From: Bacteriovoracaceae bacterium
GTDB taxonomy: Bacteria > Bdellovibrionota > Bacteriovoracia > Bacteriovoracales > Bacteriovoracaceae
Assembly (NCBI GenBank): GCA_016784965.1
Contig: JADHTQ010000007.1
Span: forward strand, 51,065 to 115,064
Direction of reading: 5' to 3'
Length of the DNA stretch: 64,000 nt
This document shows, one piece after another, positions 9,424 to 17,645 of the stretch. A program made the position numbers and the translations under genes. The notes beneath the pieces are model-generated. The model ran no database searches. It was not told the origin of the DNA and saw only the letters and a list, made by a program, of their open reading frames with translations. Every line of letters starts with the position of its first letter. The first letter of the stretch is position 1.

Positions 9424-10259
9424 TGAATATACCCCCCACCATCAATTTCTGATGTTAATTTATAGTATTGAACGCTTAGCTGATAAGTCTCATCTCCACC
9501 TTTTTTTTCCATGAGCTTTGCCATATCTGATCTAAACTTATTTATTAACTCTTTTGCCTCGTCAAGCCTTGATGAATCAACGGTCATAGTACAAGAGTTA
9601 TAACACCTCTGTTGAACACTTTGTTTATCCAATGCCTCAACTGCATTGATTAAGACTTGTTTGTGATGCTCTTTAATAGATTCACTCGGTCTATCTTTTG
9701 GTGTTGTTAATCTTTCATGTGTTTTTATAAAAGTATTGTTGTGTTGCTTTATCAGGTTCATTCCAAGAAGCCTGTTTAAAACTTCTGTAACTTTACTAGC
9801 ACTAAGCTTTCCACCTAGTCTCTTTGAAATCCACAATGGATCTGGTTTAAAATCATCTAAATTGGTCATTTCAAGTATTGCCATATGTGACCAATCAGAT
9901 ATCACTCTAAAGCGATCAAGATCGATGTAAGAGAATTTTTTGGCGGGATGAAGGGCCCTTAGTTTTAATTCAAAATACTCTGACTCAGGAATTGTTTTGG
10001 AGTTTTTTAAGTGTATTAAGTATTTTAAATAAGCTTTTTCATTATCTAAAAGCTTTAACCCTGAAACAATTTTGTCAAAATGGCGAGGTCTTATCATTCT
10101 TGTACCTTTTAGAAAAAATACCAACGAAGTATGACCTTTAAGATCCATCTGTTTGGCCCAAGAACGAATTGAGAAATATCTTTGAGATCTTTTTTTATAC
10201 TCGCAAACATCGCGAAGAAAATCACCAGGATCTTGATAATTATAGACAGATGGCTGCAA
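9420..10259 (-). CDS. TIGR02147/DUF4423-type transcriptional regulator
   Basis: About 279 aa. The N-terminal segment, YNYQDPGDFLRDVCEYKKR followed by FSIRSWAKQMDLKGHTSLVF and LKGTRMIRPRHFDKIVSGLKL, matches the FLRDxxxxxK..S.R.xAkkaGfsS.s.L..v..GkR.ls.....k....L pattern of TIGR02147 proteins common in Fibrobacter and Bdellovibrio. A winged-helix-like domain follows (DFKPDPLWISKRLGGKLSAS). The TTG at 10259 is favoured over an in-frame ATG at 10307 because AAGGGGGGAG lies just upstream and the family alignment starts there; the longer form would add a Trp/Phe-rich tail. It is coupled by ATGA overlap to the HExxH protein, which suggests that it controls its partner (inference). Confidence 0.7.
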   Translation of the reverse strand: MQPSVYNYQDPGDFLRDVCEYKKRSQRYFSIRSWAKQMDLKGHTSLVFFLKGTRMIRPRHFDKIVSGLKLLDNEKAYLKYLIHLKNSKTIPESEYFELKLRALHPAKKFSYIDLDRFRVISDWSHMAILEMTNLDDFKPDPLWISKRLGGKLSASKVTEVLNRLLGMNLIKQHNNTFIKTHERLTTPKDRPSESIKEHHKQVLINAVEALDKQSVQQRCYNSCTMTVDSSRLDEAKELINKFRSDMAKLMEKKGGDETYQLSVQYYKLTSEIDGGGYIQ

Positions 10260-10438
10260 TTCTCCCCCCTTGAATATGAACCACCAAATGGTAGATAACG
10301 CTAGCACTCAAACAGTGGGGACGCAAGAACTTTGTAAGCAAAGTGGTTACAAAGTGTAACCACTTATTTACACAAATAACTGATTTTACTTAAATTAAAT
10401 CATTAAGCGCAATCTCACTTGGACAAGAAGGGAGGATG

Positions 10439-11884
10439 TTAATCGCTTTGCGGCGCTTCATCCGTCCAAGTTTCACTCCCTTGGGTTTTATATAAAGTTA
10501 CAACCTTCATTGGTCCATACTTCTGTAAGAATTTGGGGAATTCACTCCAGGGAATTCTACCTGATTGTGCATGCTCTAAAAGAGTTGAAGTCTTCTCTTC
10601 AAATAAGGGAGTCGCCTGCTTTACAAACTCTACTCTTGCAATTTCACCTTTGCCAAATTCATTCACAGCATACGCTTCAACAACTGTTGTTTCATTTATT
10701 TTAAATGGTGCAATATACTTTTGAAAATCTCCGTCATTTAAAGAGAAGAAAATTTCAGATGCGTCTCTATTAGCACTAATTTTTACTTCTACACTTTCAA
10801 AGAATTCACTTTTTCCTGGATTAATTGTAGCGATTGGAGGCAACTCAACCGGTGTTTGATCTTTTGGATTATTTAAATATGGAAGATATGTTTTAAAAAC
10901 TTCTGAGTCAGAGATGATCCTTTGATGACCAGCAATACCAGCTCCAAGATTAAATACCATATTTAAATTTGCACCCTCAAGTTTTCCAGTACCACTATGT
11001 TGAGCATCAACAAAATCGCCTCTTCCTGCTAACGCCACATATGTAATTGTCTCGTTATCTAAACTCGTCTCTTTTTTATGTTGTCCACTTTGATTTTCTA
11101 AAAGTGGACCAAAAGGTGTATCATCAAAAATATCTGAAACTATGTGAGACTGTTGTTCAAAAGCACCACCCGATTGAAATTCATTCATCGCAAAAGGCCC
11201 CAAACCATAATTTGCAGAGGATAGTGAAACAAGAGTGCCAACCTGCTCATTATGGAGTGTTTCTTTCCCCCAAATACCCTGCTCGCTTAGACCTAAGATA
11301 TAGCCTCTACCCAAAACCGCACCGAGGGAGTGACCTATAATATCTACTTTTGCAACACCTAAATATTCTATTACTGCATTTATAAAATTACGAACGTCAT
11401 TGATGTTTGTCCTGTATGGATTAATCATTTGAACACCATCAAATGCTCCTCCATCTCCATTTTTTTTACCAAAATAAGATAACGCCCAAATCTCTGAATC
11501 ATTATAACCGTTTTCTTTTAACATCTTATAAATTGGAACCATCCCCCACTGCCTGTGAGCGGCGTGTCCTCCGTTACCGTGGAGTAAGATTACAGGAACT
11601 CTTTCTACCCTACTACGATTTTCTTCTTTAGAAAGGGCCAAATCCCCACCGAATCCTCCTAAAACAGTTCCTCTACCTAATCCACCTTCATCAATAATAT
11701 CAGGAAAATCAGATGGAAATTCCACTTCTCTATCGATATCATAAGTAACCCCAGCTAAATTAAAGTTGCCGCCACCTAAGTTAAAGTTACTTCCACCTAA
11801 ATTTAAAAAACCTTGTGAGTAACTGGAAAAAGTAAGCATCATTAAGCTTGCGATAAAAAAGACATGTATGTAATTTTTTTTCAT
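10439..11884 (-). CDS. Secreted triacylglycerol lipase/esterase with C-terminal beta-sandwich
   Basis: 481 aa from the ATG at 11884, which has AGAGGAG about 6 nt upstream. Signal peptide about residues 1-24, then an Asn/Gly/Leu-rich stretch (NLGGSNFNLGGGNFNLAG) that probably forms a linker. The alpha/beta-hydrolase core shows the oxyanion loop VPVILLHGNGG (about 97-106) and nucleophile elbow GHSLGA (Ser186), with Asp in GRGDFVD and His in GIAGHQR as likely triad members. This is the class 2 (LipA/EstA-like) lipase layout. Residues about 355-440 (TINPGKSEFFESVEVKISA) look like a chitobiase/beta-hexosaminidase C-terminal or FN3-like domain. It is probably an extracellular digestive enzyme. Two 17-bp dyads lie upstream (see 11935-12006). 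Confidence 0.82.
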   Translation of the reverse strand: MKKNYIHVFFIASLMMLTFSSYSQGFLNLGGSNFNLGGGNFNLAGVTYDIDREVEFPSDFPDIIDEGGLGRGTVLGGFGGDLALSKEENRSRVERVPVILLHGNGGHAAHRQWGMVPIYKMLKENGYNDSEIWALSYFGKKNGDGGAFDGVQMINPYRTNINDVRNFINAVIEYLGVAKVDIIGHSLGAVLGRGYILGLSEQGIWGKETLHNEQVGTLVSLSSANYGLGPFAMNEFQSGGAFEQQSHIVSDIFDDTPFGPLLENQSGQHKKETSLDNETITYVALAGRGDFVDAQHSGTGKLEGANLNMVFNLGAGIAGHQRIISDSEVFKTYLPYLNNPKDQTPVELPPIATINPGKSEFFESVEVKISANRDASEIFFSLNDGDFQKYIAPFKINETTVVEAYAVNEFGKGEIARVEFVKQATPLFEEKTSTLLEHAQSGRIPWSEFPKFLQKYGPMKVVTLYKTQGSETWTDEAPQSD

Positions 11885-11934
11885 TATAGCTCCTCTTTTA
11901 ATGAACAATATTCAGAAGATTTAAAACGATTGAT

Positions 11935-12006
11935 GGTTCCTTATTTTAACCTCTGAGTCAATCGTCTATACGGGCGTTTTGATAATAATGGTTCCTTAGC
12001 TGAACC
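11935..12006. promoter_or_regulatory. Paired 17-bp dyads upstream of the lipase (candidate operators)
   Basis: GGTTCCTTATTTTAACC (11935-11951) and GGTTCCTTAGCTGAACC (11990-12006) are both 17 bp, share GGTTCCTTA and end in the complementary half-site AACC/GAACC. Their centres are 55 bp apart, about five helical turns. They lie 51 and 106 bp upstream of the lipase start and 64-135 bp beyond the 3' end of the HTH gene. Two matched imperfect palindromes in phase suggest binding of a dimeric regulator. No matching regulator can be identified from sequence; the adjacent HTH gene is one candidate. Confidence 0.4.
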
Positions 12007-12069
12007 ACTAAAAAACTATTATAAAATTACATCTTTGATTGAAAGTATAAATGCGTATAGAAATTAAGT

Positions 12070-12807
12070 TTATTTTAACTTAGGCACATAACTTCCTTTG
12101 GAGAAAGTACTTAAAAAACGTACTTTTTCCAAAGGTAAATCGTTAGCCATATGTTCCCTTTGAGATTTTTTCAAATACTCAAGCTCTAACTCTTCTAGTG
12201 ACCTTCGCAACTCACTGATAGAATCTTTACTCAATGTTAAATAGCGAAGAATAAACAAATCGGAAGGGCTATCATTTGCGACTACATCTTCAATAATTTT
12301 CGAAGCCCACTCTTTGTATACTTTCTTGGTTAGAGGTCCTTTACCTACCCATCTTCTCAAGCAGGGTTTTGGCTTTTTGACTCTATTGTTGGCATTGAGC
12401 TCGATAATACCTAGTTCATCAAGCTTCTTTAGATATTTGAAAGTTTCTTTATAACTGAGACCAAACTCATCCTGGATTTCCTCCCAAGACATGCCTTCAT
12501 TTACCAACTTCCATTGGAAGTTAAAGTAATCGAAATTCTTTACAAAAAATCTCTCCTGACTTTCATCAAACTTTGCTTCTTGCATTTTAGTTTCGTGGTG
12601 AGAAACGATAATATCTGCTAAACAAGTGTCTAGCGCTTGACAGATTTGATTTAAACGTTCGTAGGAACAATCTCTGGAAGAAAATATCTTTTTAAGCCCA
12701 GACTCAGATAAGCCGATTTTTTTTGCCAACATTTTGTAGGTGATTTTTTTGACTTTCATCAAATTTTTAATCACCCTAATCATTTCAAAAAAACCAATAT
12801 CCTCCAT
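12070..12807 (-). CDS. XRE-family (Cro/CI-type HTH) transcriptional regulator
   Basis: 245 aa. Residues about 9-65 form a helix-turn-helix of the XRE family (KITYKMLAKKIGLSESGLKK, then RLNQICQALD). A second winged-helix-like segment lies about residues 85-140 (MSWEEIQDEFGLSYKETFKY). The C-terminal third is helical and charged. The overall size and the HTH plus wHTH plan recall the DUF4423/TIGR02147-like regulators seen elsewhere here. It is transcribed away from the secreted protein at 12936, and a near-perfect inverted repeat (12827-12851) lies just upstream, which could be an autoregulatory operator. Start context is weak (no Shine-Dalgarno), so the mRNA may be leaderless. Confidence 0.75.
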   Translation of the reverse strand: MEDIGFFEMIRVIKNLMKVKKITYKMLAKKIGLSESGLKKIFSSRDCSYERLNQICQALDTCLADIIVSHHETKMQEAKFDESQERFFVKNFDYFNFQWKLVNEGMSWEEIQDEFGLSYKETFKYLKKLDELGIIELNANNRVKKPKPCLRRWVGKGPLTKKVYKEWASKIIEDVVANDSPSDLFILRYLTLSKDSISELRRSLEELELEYLKKSQREHMANDLPLEKVRFLSTFSKGSYVPKLK

Positions 12808-12826
12808 TATTATCCCATTATCCCTA

Positions 12827-12851
12827 AAAAGGCCCTATTTAAGGGACTTTT
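12827..12851. promoter_or_regulatory. Inverted repeat between divergent HTH regulator and secreted-protein gene
   Basis: AAAAGGCCCT and AGGGACTTTT form a 10-bp dyad with one mismatch around a 5-bp centre (ATTTA). It lies 20-44 bp upstream of the HTH start and about 85 bp before the start at 12936. Either an operator for the regulator or a short transcribed hairpin with a U-tail. Function is not proven by sequence. Confidence 0.3.
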
Positions 12852-12935
12852 ATGATATAAATTGCTAATTGGCACCCATATCGTTAATTTTTATTCAACC
12901 TACCAACTAGAATAACGATTGTTAAGGAGTAAATT

Positions 12936-13442
12936 ATGAGATTATTATTATTGGCTTGTATTTTATCGCTGTCAGCACAAGTGTCTTTTTCCGAAGAAAA
13001 TAAAATTAACGAGTTATACGGACAATACAAATTGACAAGTGGCACAAGAACTTGTTTTCAAGAAATTGCAATCAATGAAGATAAAGAATGTCTTAAACTG
13101 CAAAAACTAAATGTTGAATCTGATGACATTCAAGTTGAGCAGTTCTGCCATATCAACAAAGGTCTACAAAGCGAACAAGCTACCGAGGAAGATAACAATT
13201 TCAAGAAAATAACCACTTACAATTATAAGTCTGAACTTTTTAATTTCAATATTTTAAACGTAACTCATAGAGTTGCTGTAAGAAATGCTTATGGTTTCCT
13301 ACTAAAAAATACTGTTGTTAATAAAGTATTTTCTCTTAGTAATAATAAATTGGAGTATATGGTTACAAAATCAGATACTGCAGTATTTGAATTCCCAGAA
13401 TATGAGATGATTCTTTGTTCATACGAAAAGTTGGAGGAGTAG
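12936..13442 (+). CDS. Secreted protein of unknown family
   Basis: 168 aa with a clear signal peptide (RLLLLACILSLSAQVSFS, cleavage near residue 19-20) and AAGGAG 8 nt before the ATG. The mature part has four Cys residues (CFQEI, ECLKL, FCHIN, LCSYE) and looks beta-rich, as in small periplasmic or secreted lipocalin-like proteins, but I recognise no family. It is divergent from the HTH regulator, sharing a 128-bp promoter region with it, which suggests regulation by it. Monocistronic as far as can be seen. Confidence 0.6.
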   Translation: MRLLLLACILSLSAQVSFSEENKINELYGQYKLTSGTRTCFQEIAINEDKECLKLQKLNVESDDIQVEQFCHINKGLQSEQATEEDNNFKKITTYNYKSELFNFNILNVTHRVAVRNAYGFLLKNTVVNKVFSLSNNKLEYMVTKSDTAVFEFPEYEMILCSYEKLEE

Positions 13443-13745
13443 GCTCCCTTTAATGCAGTTGGTTTCAAGTTGCTAGTTATCACACTAGATTACTTGAATA
13501 AAACCAGCAGCATTTGTATTGGCGTTAGGTAATAAATCCTTTCCCAATGAGTAATTTTCTCATATTATTACGATATGCAATTGCCTCAACACATTTTACA
13601 CCCTCCGCGTGAATAATTTGTAACGAGGTAATTGCATGTCATATTTTAAAAAGCCCAAATATCCCCTTACTTACATGGTAGTTCTTACATAGTGCGTCAG
13701 CAGGGGGTTGAATCTTATCTTTTAATCCTGTAAGACCATTACCAA
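13443..13745. other. 303-bp non-coding stretch with a long inverted repeat
   Basis: No convincing gene. ATGCAATTGCCTC (13575-13587) and GAGGTAATTGCAT (13625-13637) form a 13-bp inverted repeat (one G-T pair as RNA) around a 37-nt spacer. The right arm contains ACGAGG followed by an ATG at 13636 that opens an 18-codon frame ending at 13692. This could be a structured 5' leader of the peptidase gene at 13746, with the mini-frame's ribosome site hidden in the stem. No terminator or clear promoter is visible. Confidence 0.35.
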
Positions 13746-14519
13746 ATGAATTATGCTAAAAATATTCTCATTATTTTGCTTTGTTTTAGTTTGCAGGGTT
13801 ATGTAAATGCAAATTTGGAGGCAAATCCAGGATGTGAAACCTCTATTTCTACTTTTTTAAATAAGTCCGCTAACTTACTATACACTTCCGAGCAAACATT
13901 CACTGAAGTTGCTTATTCCATCAAGGACTTTTTTGCTCCCAAATTGGCAAATATGGATATTCACCTTGAATTTGATGCCATTTGGGATGTTCCCGAAGCT
14001 GGTGCCTTTGTTCAACGAAATCAACAAATGGTTTATATAGAAATTTACGGCGGTATCGCCCAACATCCCAACCAATCAACTGATAGCTTTGCAATCTCTA
14101 TTATTCATGAGTTTTCCCATGTCCTGGGTGGCCCTCCATATTTACCCAAAAAGCAACTATCTGCAGAAGGGCAAGCCGATTATGTTGCTGGAAAATACCT
14201 AAAAGAGATCCTGCCCAGAATACCCGAAAACCCCACTCCAATACCCACAATCTCAAACCTACCACCAGAGCTTAAAAAATATCACCACAAATGCCTTGCC
14301 GCTTCAGTCGATTCACAACTATGTCTTAGAGGTCTCCAAGCAATCCAGCAGTTTGGCGACTTTATAGCTCAGATTAATCAAACTGCTCCCCCAAAAATTG
14401 GTAACGAGGACACCAAAGTCGTAGAAAAGACCATTCTCTCCTATCCATCAGTTCAATGTCGTCTTGATACTGTTTTGGCAGGTTTTTTGGATTTGCCAAG
14501 GCCATCGTGCTGGTTTTAA
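13746..14519 (+). CDS. Secreted HExxH metallopeptidase-like protein (Cys-rich tail)
   Basis: 257 aa with a signal peptide (about residues 5-22). Zinc motif HEFSH (His121-His125), then a Gly/Pro turn and SAEGQADYVAGKYL with Glu141 and Asp145, an M48-like HExxH...ExxxD layout. The C-terminal tail YPSVQCRLDTVLAGFL...RPSCWF is a pattern I associate with secreted M48-like proteins of Bdellovibrio relatives, with paired cysteines likely forming disulphides. The protein at 8623-9423 shares the HE-x-x-H and E-x-x-A arrangement. There is no good Shine-Dalgarno before the ATG at 13746, so the start is somewhat uncertain. Probably an extracellular or periplasmic protease. Confidence 0.62.
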   Translation: MNYAKNILIILLCFSLQGYVNANLEANPGCETSISTFLNKSANLLYTSEQTFTEVAYSIKDFFAPKLANMDIHLEFDAIWDVPEAGAFVQRNQQMVYIEIYGGIAQHPNQSTDSFAISIIHEFSHVLGGPPYLPKKQLSAEGQADYVAGKYLKEILPRIPENPTPIPTISNLPPELKKYHHKCLAASVDSQLCLRGLQAIQQFGDFIAQINQTAPPKIGNEDTKVVEKTILSYPSVQCRLDTVLAGFLDLPRPSCWF

Positions 14520-14615
14520 AAAAGTTCCTAAAAAATTCCAACACACTTTTACTGCAAATTAATTTATATATTTTTTGTGCGGGTGGTCCCACAAGTCTGC
14601 TGGCACCGGAGGGAA

Positions 14616-14703
14616 TGGCGGAGGACACAGGATTCGAACCTGCGGAACCTCGCGGTTCAACGGTTTTCAAAACCGCCGCTTTCGACCACTCAGCCAATCC
14701 TCC
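14616..14703 (-). tRNA. tRNA-Ser (anticodon TGA)
   Basis: An 88-nt class II tRNA with encoded CCA end. The acceptor stem GGAGGAT pairs with GTCCTCC apart from end wobble. The anticodon arm is GCGGT-TTTGAAA-ACCGT with anticodon TGA, the long variable arm is typical of serine tRNA (AACCGCGAGGTT), and the T-loop is GTTCGAATC. It reads UCA and UCG by wobble. It sits between two convergent protein genes. No convincing terminator with a T-run is seen on its downstream side. Confidence 0.95.
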
Positions 14704-14760
14704 GAACTCATGATATAATTGCCTAGAATAATGCCTTGACCTTAATCTGGCAATAGTAAT

Positions 14761-16809
14761 TTACTCACCAAAGTACTTATCGAGTGGAATATTTAACTCC
14801 TCAGTTCCAGGTACAGCAAATCTTCCATCTTTAATGATATCAACTCTGGTCTCATCTGTTGTTACTACTGAAATAAAATCCAAGTCCTCATAGGGAAGTG
14901 TAATATCAGTGTGACATTGAGTGTAAGCTTTTTGTAGATCTGTTTTTCTAAGAAGCGTTTTTTCATTGTCCCTGGCGACGATTTCTTTATTGTCGATGGG
15001 ATTATAAACTTTCCAATCTTCTTCCCAGGAAAAGCAGGTATCTCCAAAAGCAAAATGGGGGCCCATTTTTTCAACTATTAGAATCGGCAGAATTGATAAA
15101 AGATTGTATTTTTGTGCCATAACATAGGCCAAAGTATTTGTGCCAATGGCAAATTCCCCAATGGGTAGTGTTTTATGGGGGAAAAAGAGGTTTTCTTGAA
15201 TGTACTTTTTACCCTCTTCTTCATTGTCAAAATTACTACAATTAAAATCTGTGACATACCCATCTTTAATAGTAAAAATTAGATCCTTATAGTTTAATCC
15301 GTCGAGATAAGTCTCATTGATATGTAAGGTACCATTCGTTTTTTTTAACTGTGGGGTGGTAAAGACTTCACCCACTGGAATATTGACGTCGGCTCCGCAA
15401 TTTACAAAATTGGTTTGGGTTTTTGGATCATCAATCTTGGGCATTTTCACCATTATGTCTGTCTTATTGTTATTTTTTCCCTTAACATGGACAAAATCGG
15501 CCTTATCTAAAACATTTACTATATTGTGCTGAATTTTTTCGTAATGCTCAGTATCAAGCATGTTGATATTGGATGTTTCTTCAAAAATATTTTCAAAATC
15601 TTTACCTATCTCTGGAGTTGGAAAAGCTATGATCCCAAAGCTAGTTTCAGTTCGTGGAATATATTTATTTTGAGTTTCTCTCATTTTTGAAGAGTGTTCG
15701 CTAAAAAGCTTCTGTTGCTGATCATCAAATTTTAAGGCCAATGGTTTACTTTCTGGAGAGAATGGGCTCTCACCAAATGAATCAAAAAAGAACGCTCCTG
15801 AAAACTCATTCAGCAACTGTTTATTATCACTGCTTACCTTATTGAAAGTATTATAGGTTTGGTCTGAGTACTCTTTATTAAAAAATAATGCGTGTGAGAA
15901 GCGATAGTCATAGTCATATTGCCTATTTGGTTTTGTTCCATCGGCATAGCTTAAAATTGATTTAAGACCAACTGCCTCAAACTCCTTAACTAATGACTTT
16001 ACCAATCTCTCTTGACCTATGTAGTAATAAATTGCAACAGACTTTTTCTTTTTCATGTCTTTTCTGCCCAGCTCAAATCCTCGCACATAAGCATTTGCCA
16101 TACTTTTACTTAAGGTGTCGATTTTGTCCTGAGTGAACTTCTGAATAAAAGAGGATAGCTTGATTTCATTGTCACAAATATATTCACCATAGCGATAAAG
16201 ATATTTTTGATCTGTCAGATCTGAATCCATAACTATAGATGTGTGTATTGATGAGTCGACATCAAAGCGGCGCAAGACATTCATGGTCATCTCTTCTTCA
16301 TTGACATCTCGATCCACCTTGGAAACCAGAGATGTTAAGGTCAATTTATCCTTTTTATCAGCATTGATAGCGTCGTAAACCTCAATGAAAGATTGATTCC
16401 ACGACTCCATAAGGTATGTCTTGTGGGTGAAAGCATAAGAGGTATATTTAAAAATGGATGCATAAAAACTTGCAAGCACAGGTCCTAGTTCTTTACCGAA
16501 GAGTTCTGCTGTGTAGGAAGGGTTTGAATAACAGGTATTATAGTTATCATCCAGGATCTCTGAAAACAAACTATGGTTTTGTTCTTTTAGCTCCTCCAAA
16601 GTGTGCGATTTAAAGTACTCATCGTTTAAATTTTTCTCTAAAGAGTTACATTTAAGAATCCTTTCAATGGTTTTTTTGAAGTATTGAGAAAACATATCGT
16701 CTTTTTCTGCTAAGTCCTGTTGAATCTTTTCAATTTTGGTAATTGAAGCTAAATAAGAGTTTTTTACTGATTCATTTTTTTTATCGATCATGCTCTGCAA
16801 AGTGGCCAT
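14761..16809 (-). CDS. Aminopeptidase, M29 (AmpS/thermophilic aminopeptidase)-like, long form
   Basis: 682 aa, against about 410 for standard M29 enzymes. The C-terminal 300 residues carry the family motifs: VHVKGKNNNKTDIMVKM (the GxxTDL-type strand), NFVNCGADVNIPVGEVFTTP with a Glu metal ligand, IGEFAIGTNTLAY (second Glu), and EKMGPHFAFGDTCFSWEED with His and Asp ligands. These should coordinate a dinuclear metal centre that removes N-terminal residues from peptides. Residues 1-270 are helical and charged, with no recognised fold; they may be a family-specific oligomerisation or substrate-gating part. No signal peptide, so cytosolic peptide turnover is expected. Confidence 0.82.
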   Translation of the reverse strand: MATLQSMIDKKNESVKNSYLASITKIEKIQQDLAEKDDMFSQYFKKTIERILKCNSLEKNLNDEYFKSHTLEELKEQNHSLFSEILDDNYNTCYSNPSYTAELFGKELGPVLASFYASIFKYTSYAFTHKTYLMESWNQSFIEVYDAINADKKDKLTLTSLVSKVDRDVNEEEMTMNVLRRFDVDSSIHTSIVMDSDLTDQKYLYRYGEYICDNEIKLSSFIQKFTQDKIDTLSKSMANAYVRGFELGRKDMKKKKSVAIYYYIGQERLVKSLVKEFEAVGLKSILSYADGTKPNRQYDYDYRFSHALFFNKEYSDQTYNTFNKVSSDNKQLLNEFSGAFFFDSFGESPFSPESKPLALKFDDQQQKLFSEHSSKMRETQNKYIPRTETSFGIIAFPTPEIGKDFENIFEETSNINMLDTEHYEKIQHNIVNVLDKADFVHVKGKNNNKTDIMVKMPKIDDPKTQTNFVNCGADVNIPVGEVFTTPQLKKTNGTLHINETYLDGLNYKDLIFTIKDGYVTDFNCSNFDNEEEGKKYIQENLFFPHKTLPIGEFAIGTNTLAYVMAQKYNLLSILPILIVEKMGPHFAFGDTCFSWEEDWKVYNPIDNKEIVARDNEKTLLRKTDLQKAYTQCHTDITLPYEDLDFISVVTTDETRVDIIKDGRFAVPGTEELNIPLDKYFGE

Positions 16810-16874
16810 TTTAAACTCCCTGGATATTATTTTAATAGACGGGCATTTTTACATAAGAAATACGAAAATACCAA

Positions 16875-16903
16875 TTGACTTGATTTGTCTCTAATTTTAT
16901 CTT
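16875..16903 (+). promoter_or_regulatory. Sigma70-type promoter, probably giving a leaderless mRNA
   Basis: TTGACT (16875-16880), 17-bp spacer, TATCTT (16898-16903). The next gene's ATG is at 16911, only 7 nt past the -10 element, so transcription would start at or next to the A of the start codon. There is no Shine-Dalgarno in 16904-16910. Both points favour leaderless initiation. Confidence 0.55.
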
Positions 16904-16910
16904 CTTATCT

Positions 16911-17645
16911 ATGGATTTAAAAATTAAAGAAAAAATCGCTTTAGTGTTTGGCTCATCTCAAGGTCTAGGACTGGCAGCAGCTCATTCTTTAGCTCAAGAG
17001 GGCTGTAGAGTTATTCTTTGTTCTAGGAATAAGGAAAAATTAGAAAAATCAATTACTGAAATTGGTGCACAAGATTATATTGTTGCTGATTTGAGTAAAG
17101 CTGATGCTGCAAAAGTTGTTGTAAAGCAAGTGTTGGATAAGTACGGCCAAATTGACATTATGGTCTGTAATACTGGTGGGCCCAAAGCAGGCACTTTTTT
17201 TGATGTGACCAACGAAGATTGGGAAACTGGATTTCATGGCCTTTGGCAAAGTGCAACATCTGCTTTTTATGCAGCAATTCCCTCCATGATGAAGGCAAAA
17301 TGGGGAAGAATTGTTATAGTCACTTCAATCACCGCAAAAGAGCCAATAAAAAATTTAGTAATATCTAATGCTTTTCGCGCGGGACTTCACGGTTTAGTAA
17401 ATAGTATAAGTAAAGAAATTGCCAGTGAAGGGGTCACAATTAATGCTGTTATGCCAGGATTTACAAAAACACAACGCCTAATGGATTTAAATATTGGACA
17501 GGAAACTATTGATAAAATACCTGCAAAGAGGCTAGGACAACCATCTGAGCTAGCTTCACTTATAAGCTTTTTATGCTCAGAAAATGCTGCTTACATTACA
17601 GGTCAGGCCATTTCTTGTGATGGTGGCTTGTTAAACTCTATTTAA
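16911..17645 (+). CDS. Short-chain dehydrogenase/reductase, atypical catalytic site
   Basis: 244 aa, Rossmann fold. Cofactor motif GSSQGLGLA (residues 14-22), downstream CNTGGPKAG in place of the usual NNAG. The catalytic Ser is at 139 (VTSITA), but the usual Tyr and Lys 13 and 17 residues later are Ser152 and Arg156 (LVISNAFRAGLHG). This matches a known SDR branch related to 3-oxoacyl-ACP reductase (cd05344-like) that lacks the Tyr-Lys pair. Substrate unknown. The final residues overlap the 3' end of the convergent secreted-protein gene by 4 nt. The promoter at 16875-16903 implies a leaderless transcript. Confidence 0.85.
   Translation: MDLKIKEKIALVFGSSQGLGLAAAHSLAQEGCRVILCSRNKEKLEKSITEIGAQDYIVADLSKADAAKVVVKQVLDKYGQIDIMVCNTGGPKAGTFFDVTNEDWETGFHGLWQSATSAFYAAIPSMMKAKWGRIVIVTSITAKEPIKNLVISNAFRAGLHGLVNSISKEIASEGVTINAVMPGFTKTQRLMDLNIGQETIDKIPAKRLGQPSELASLISFLCSENAAYITGQAISCDGGLLNSI

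Noticed and set aside
14374..14697. 107-codon minus-strand frame over the tRNA-Ser region
   Set aside because: It runs through the tRNA and the antisense of the metallopeptidase gene.
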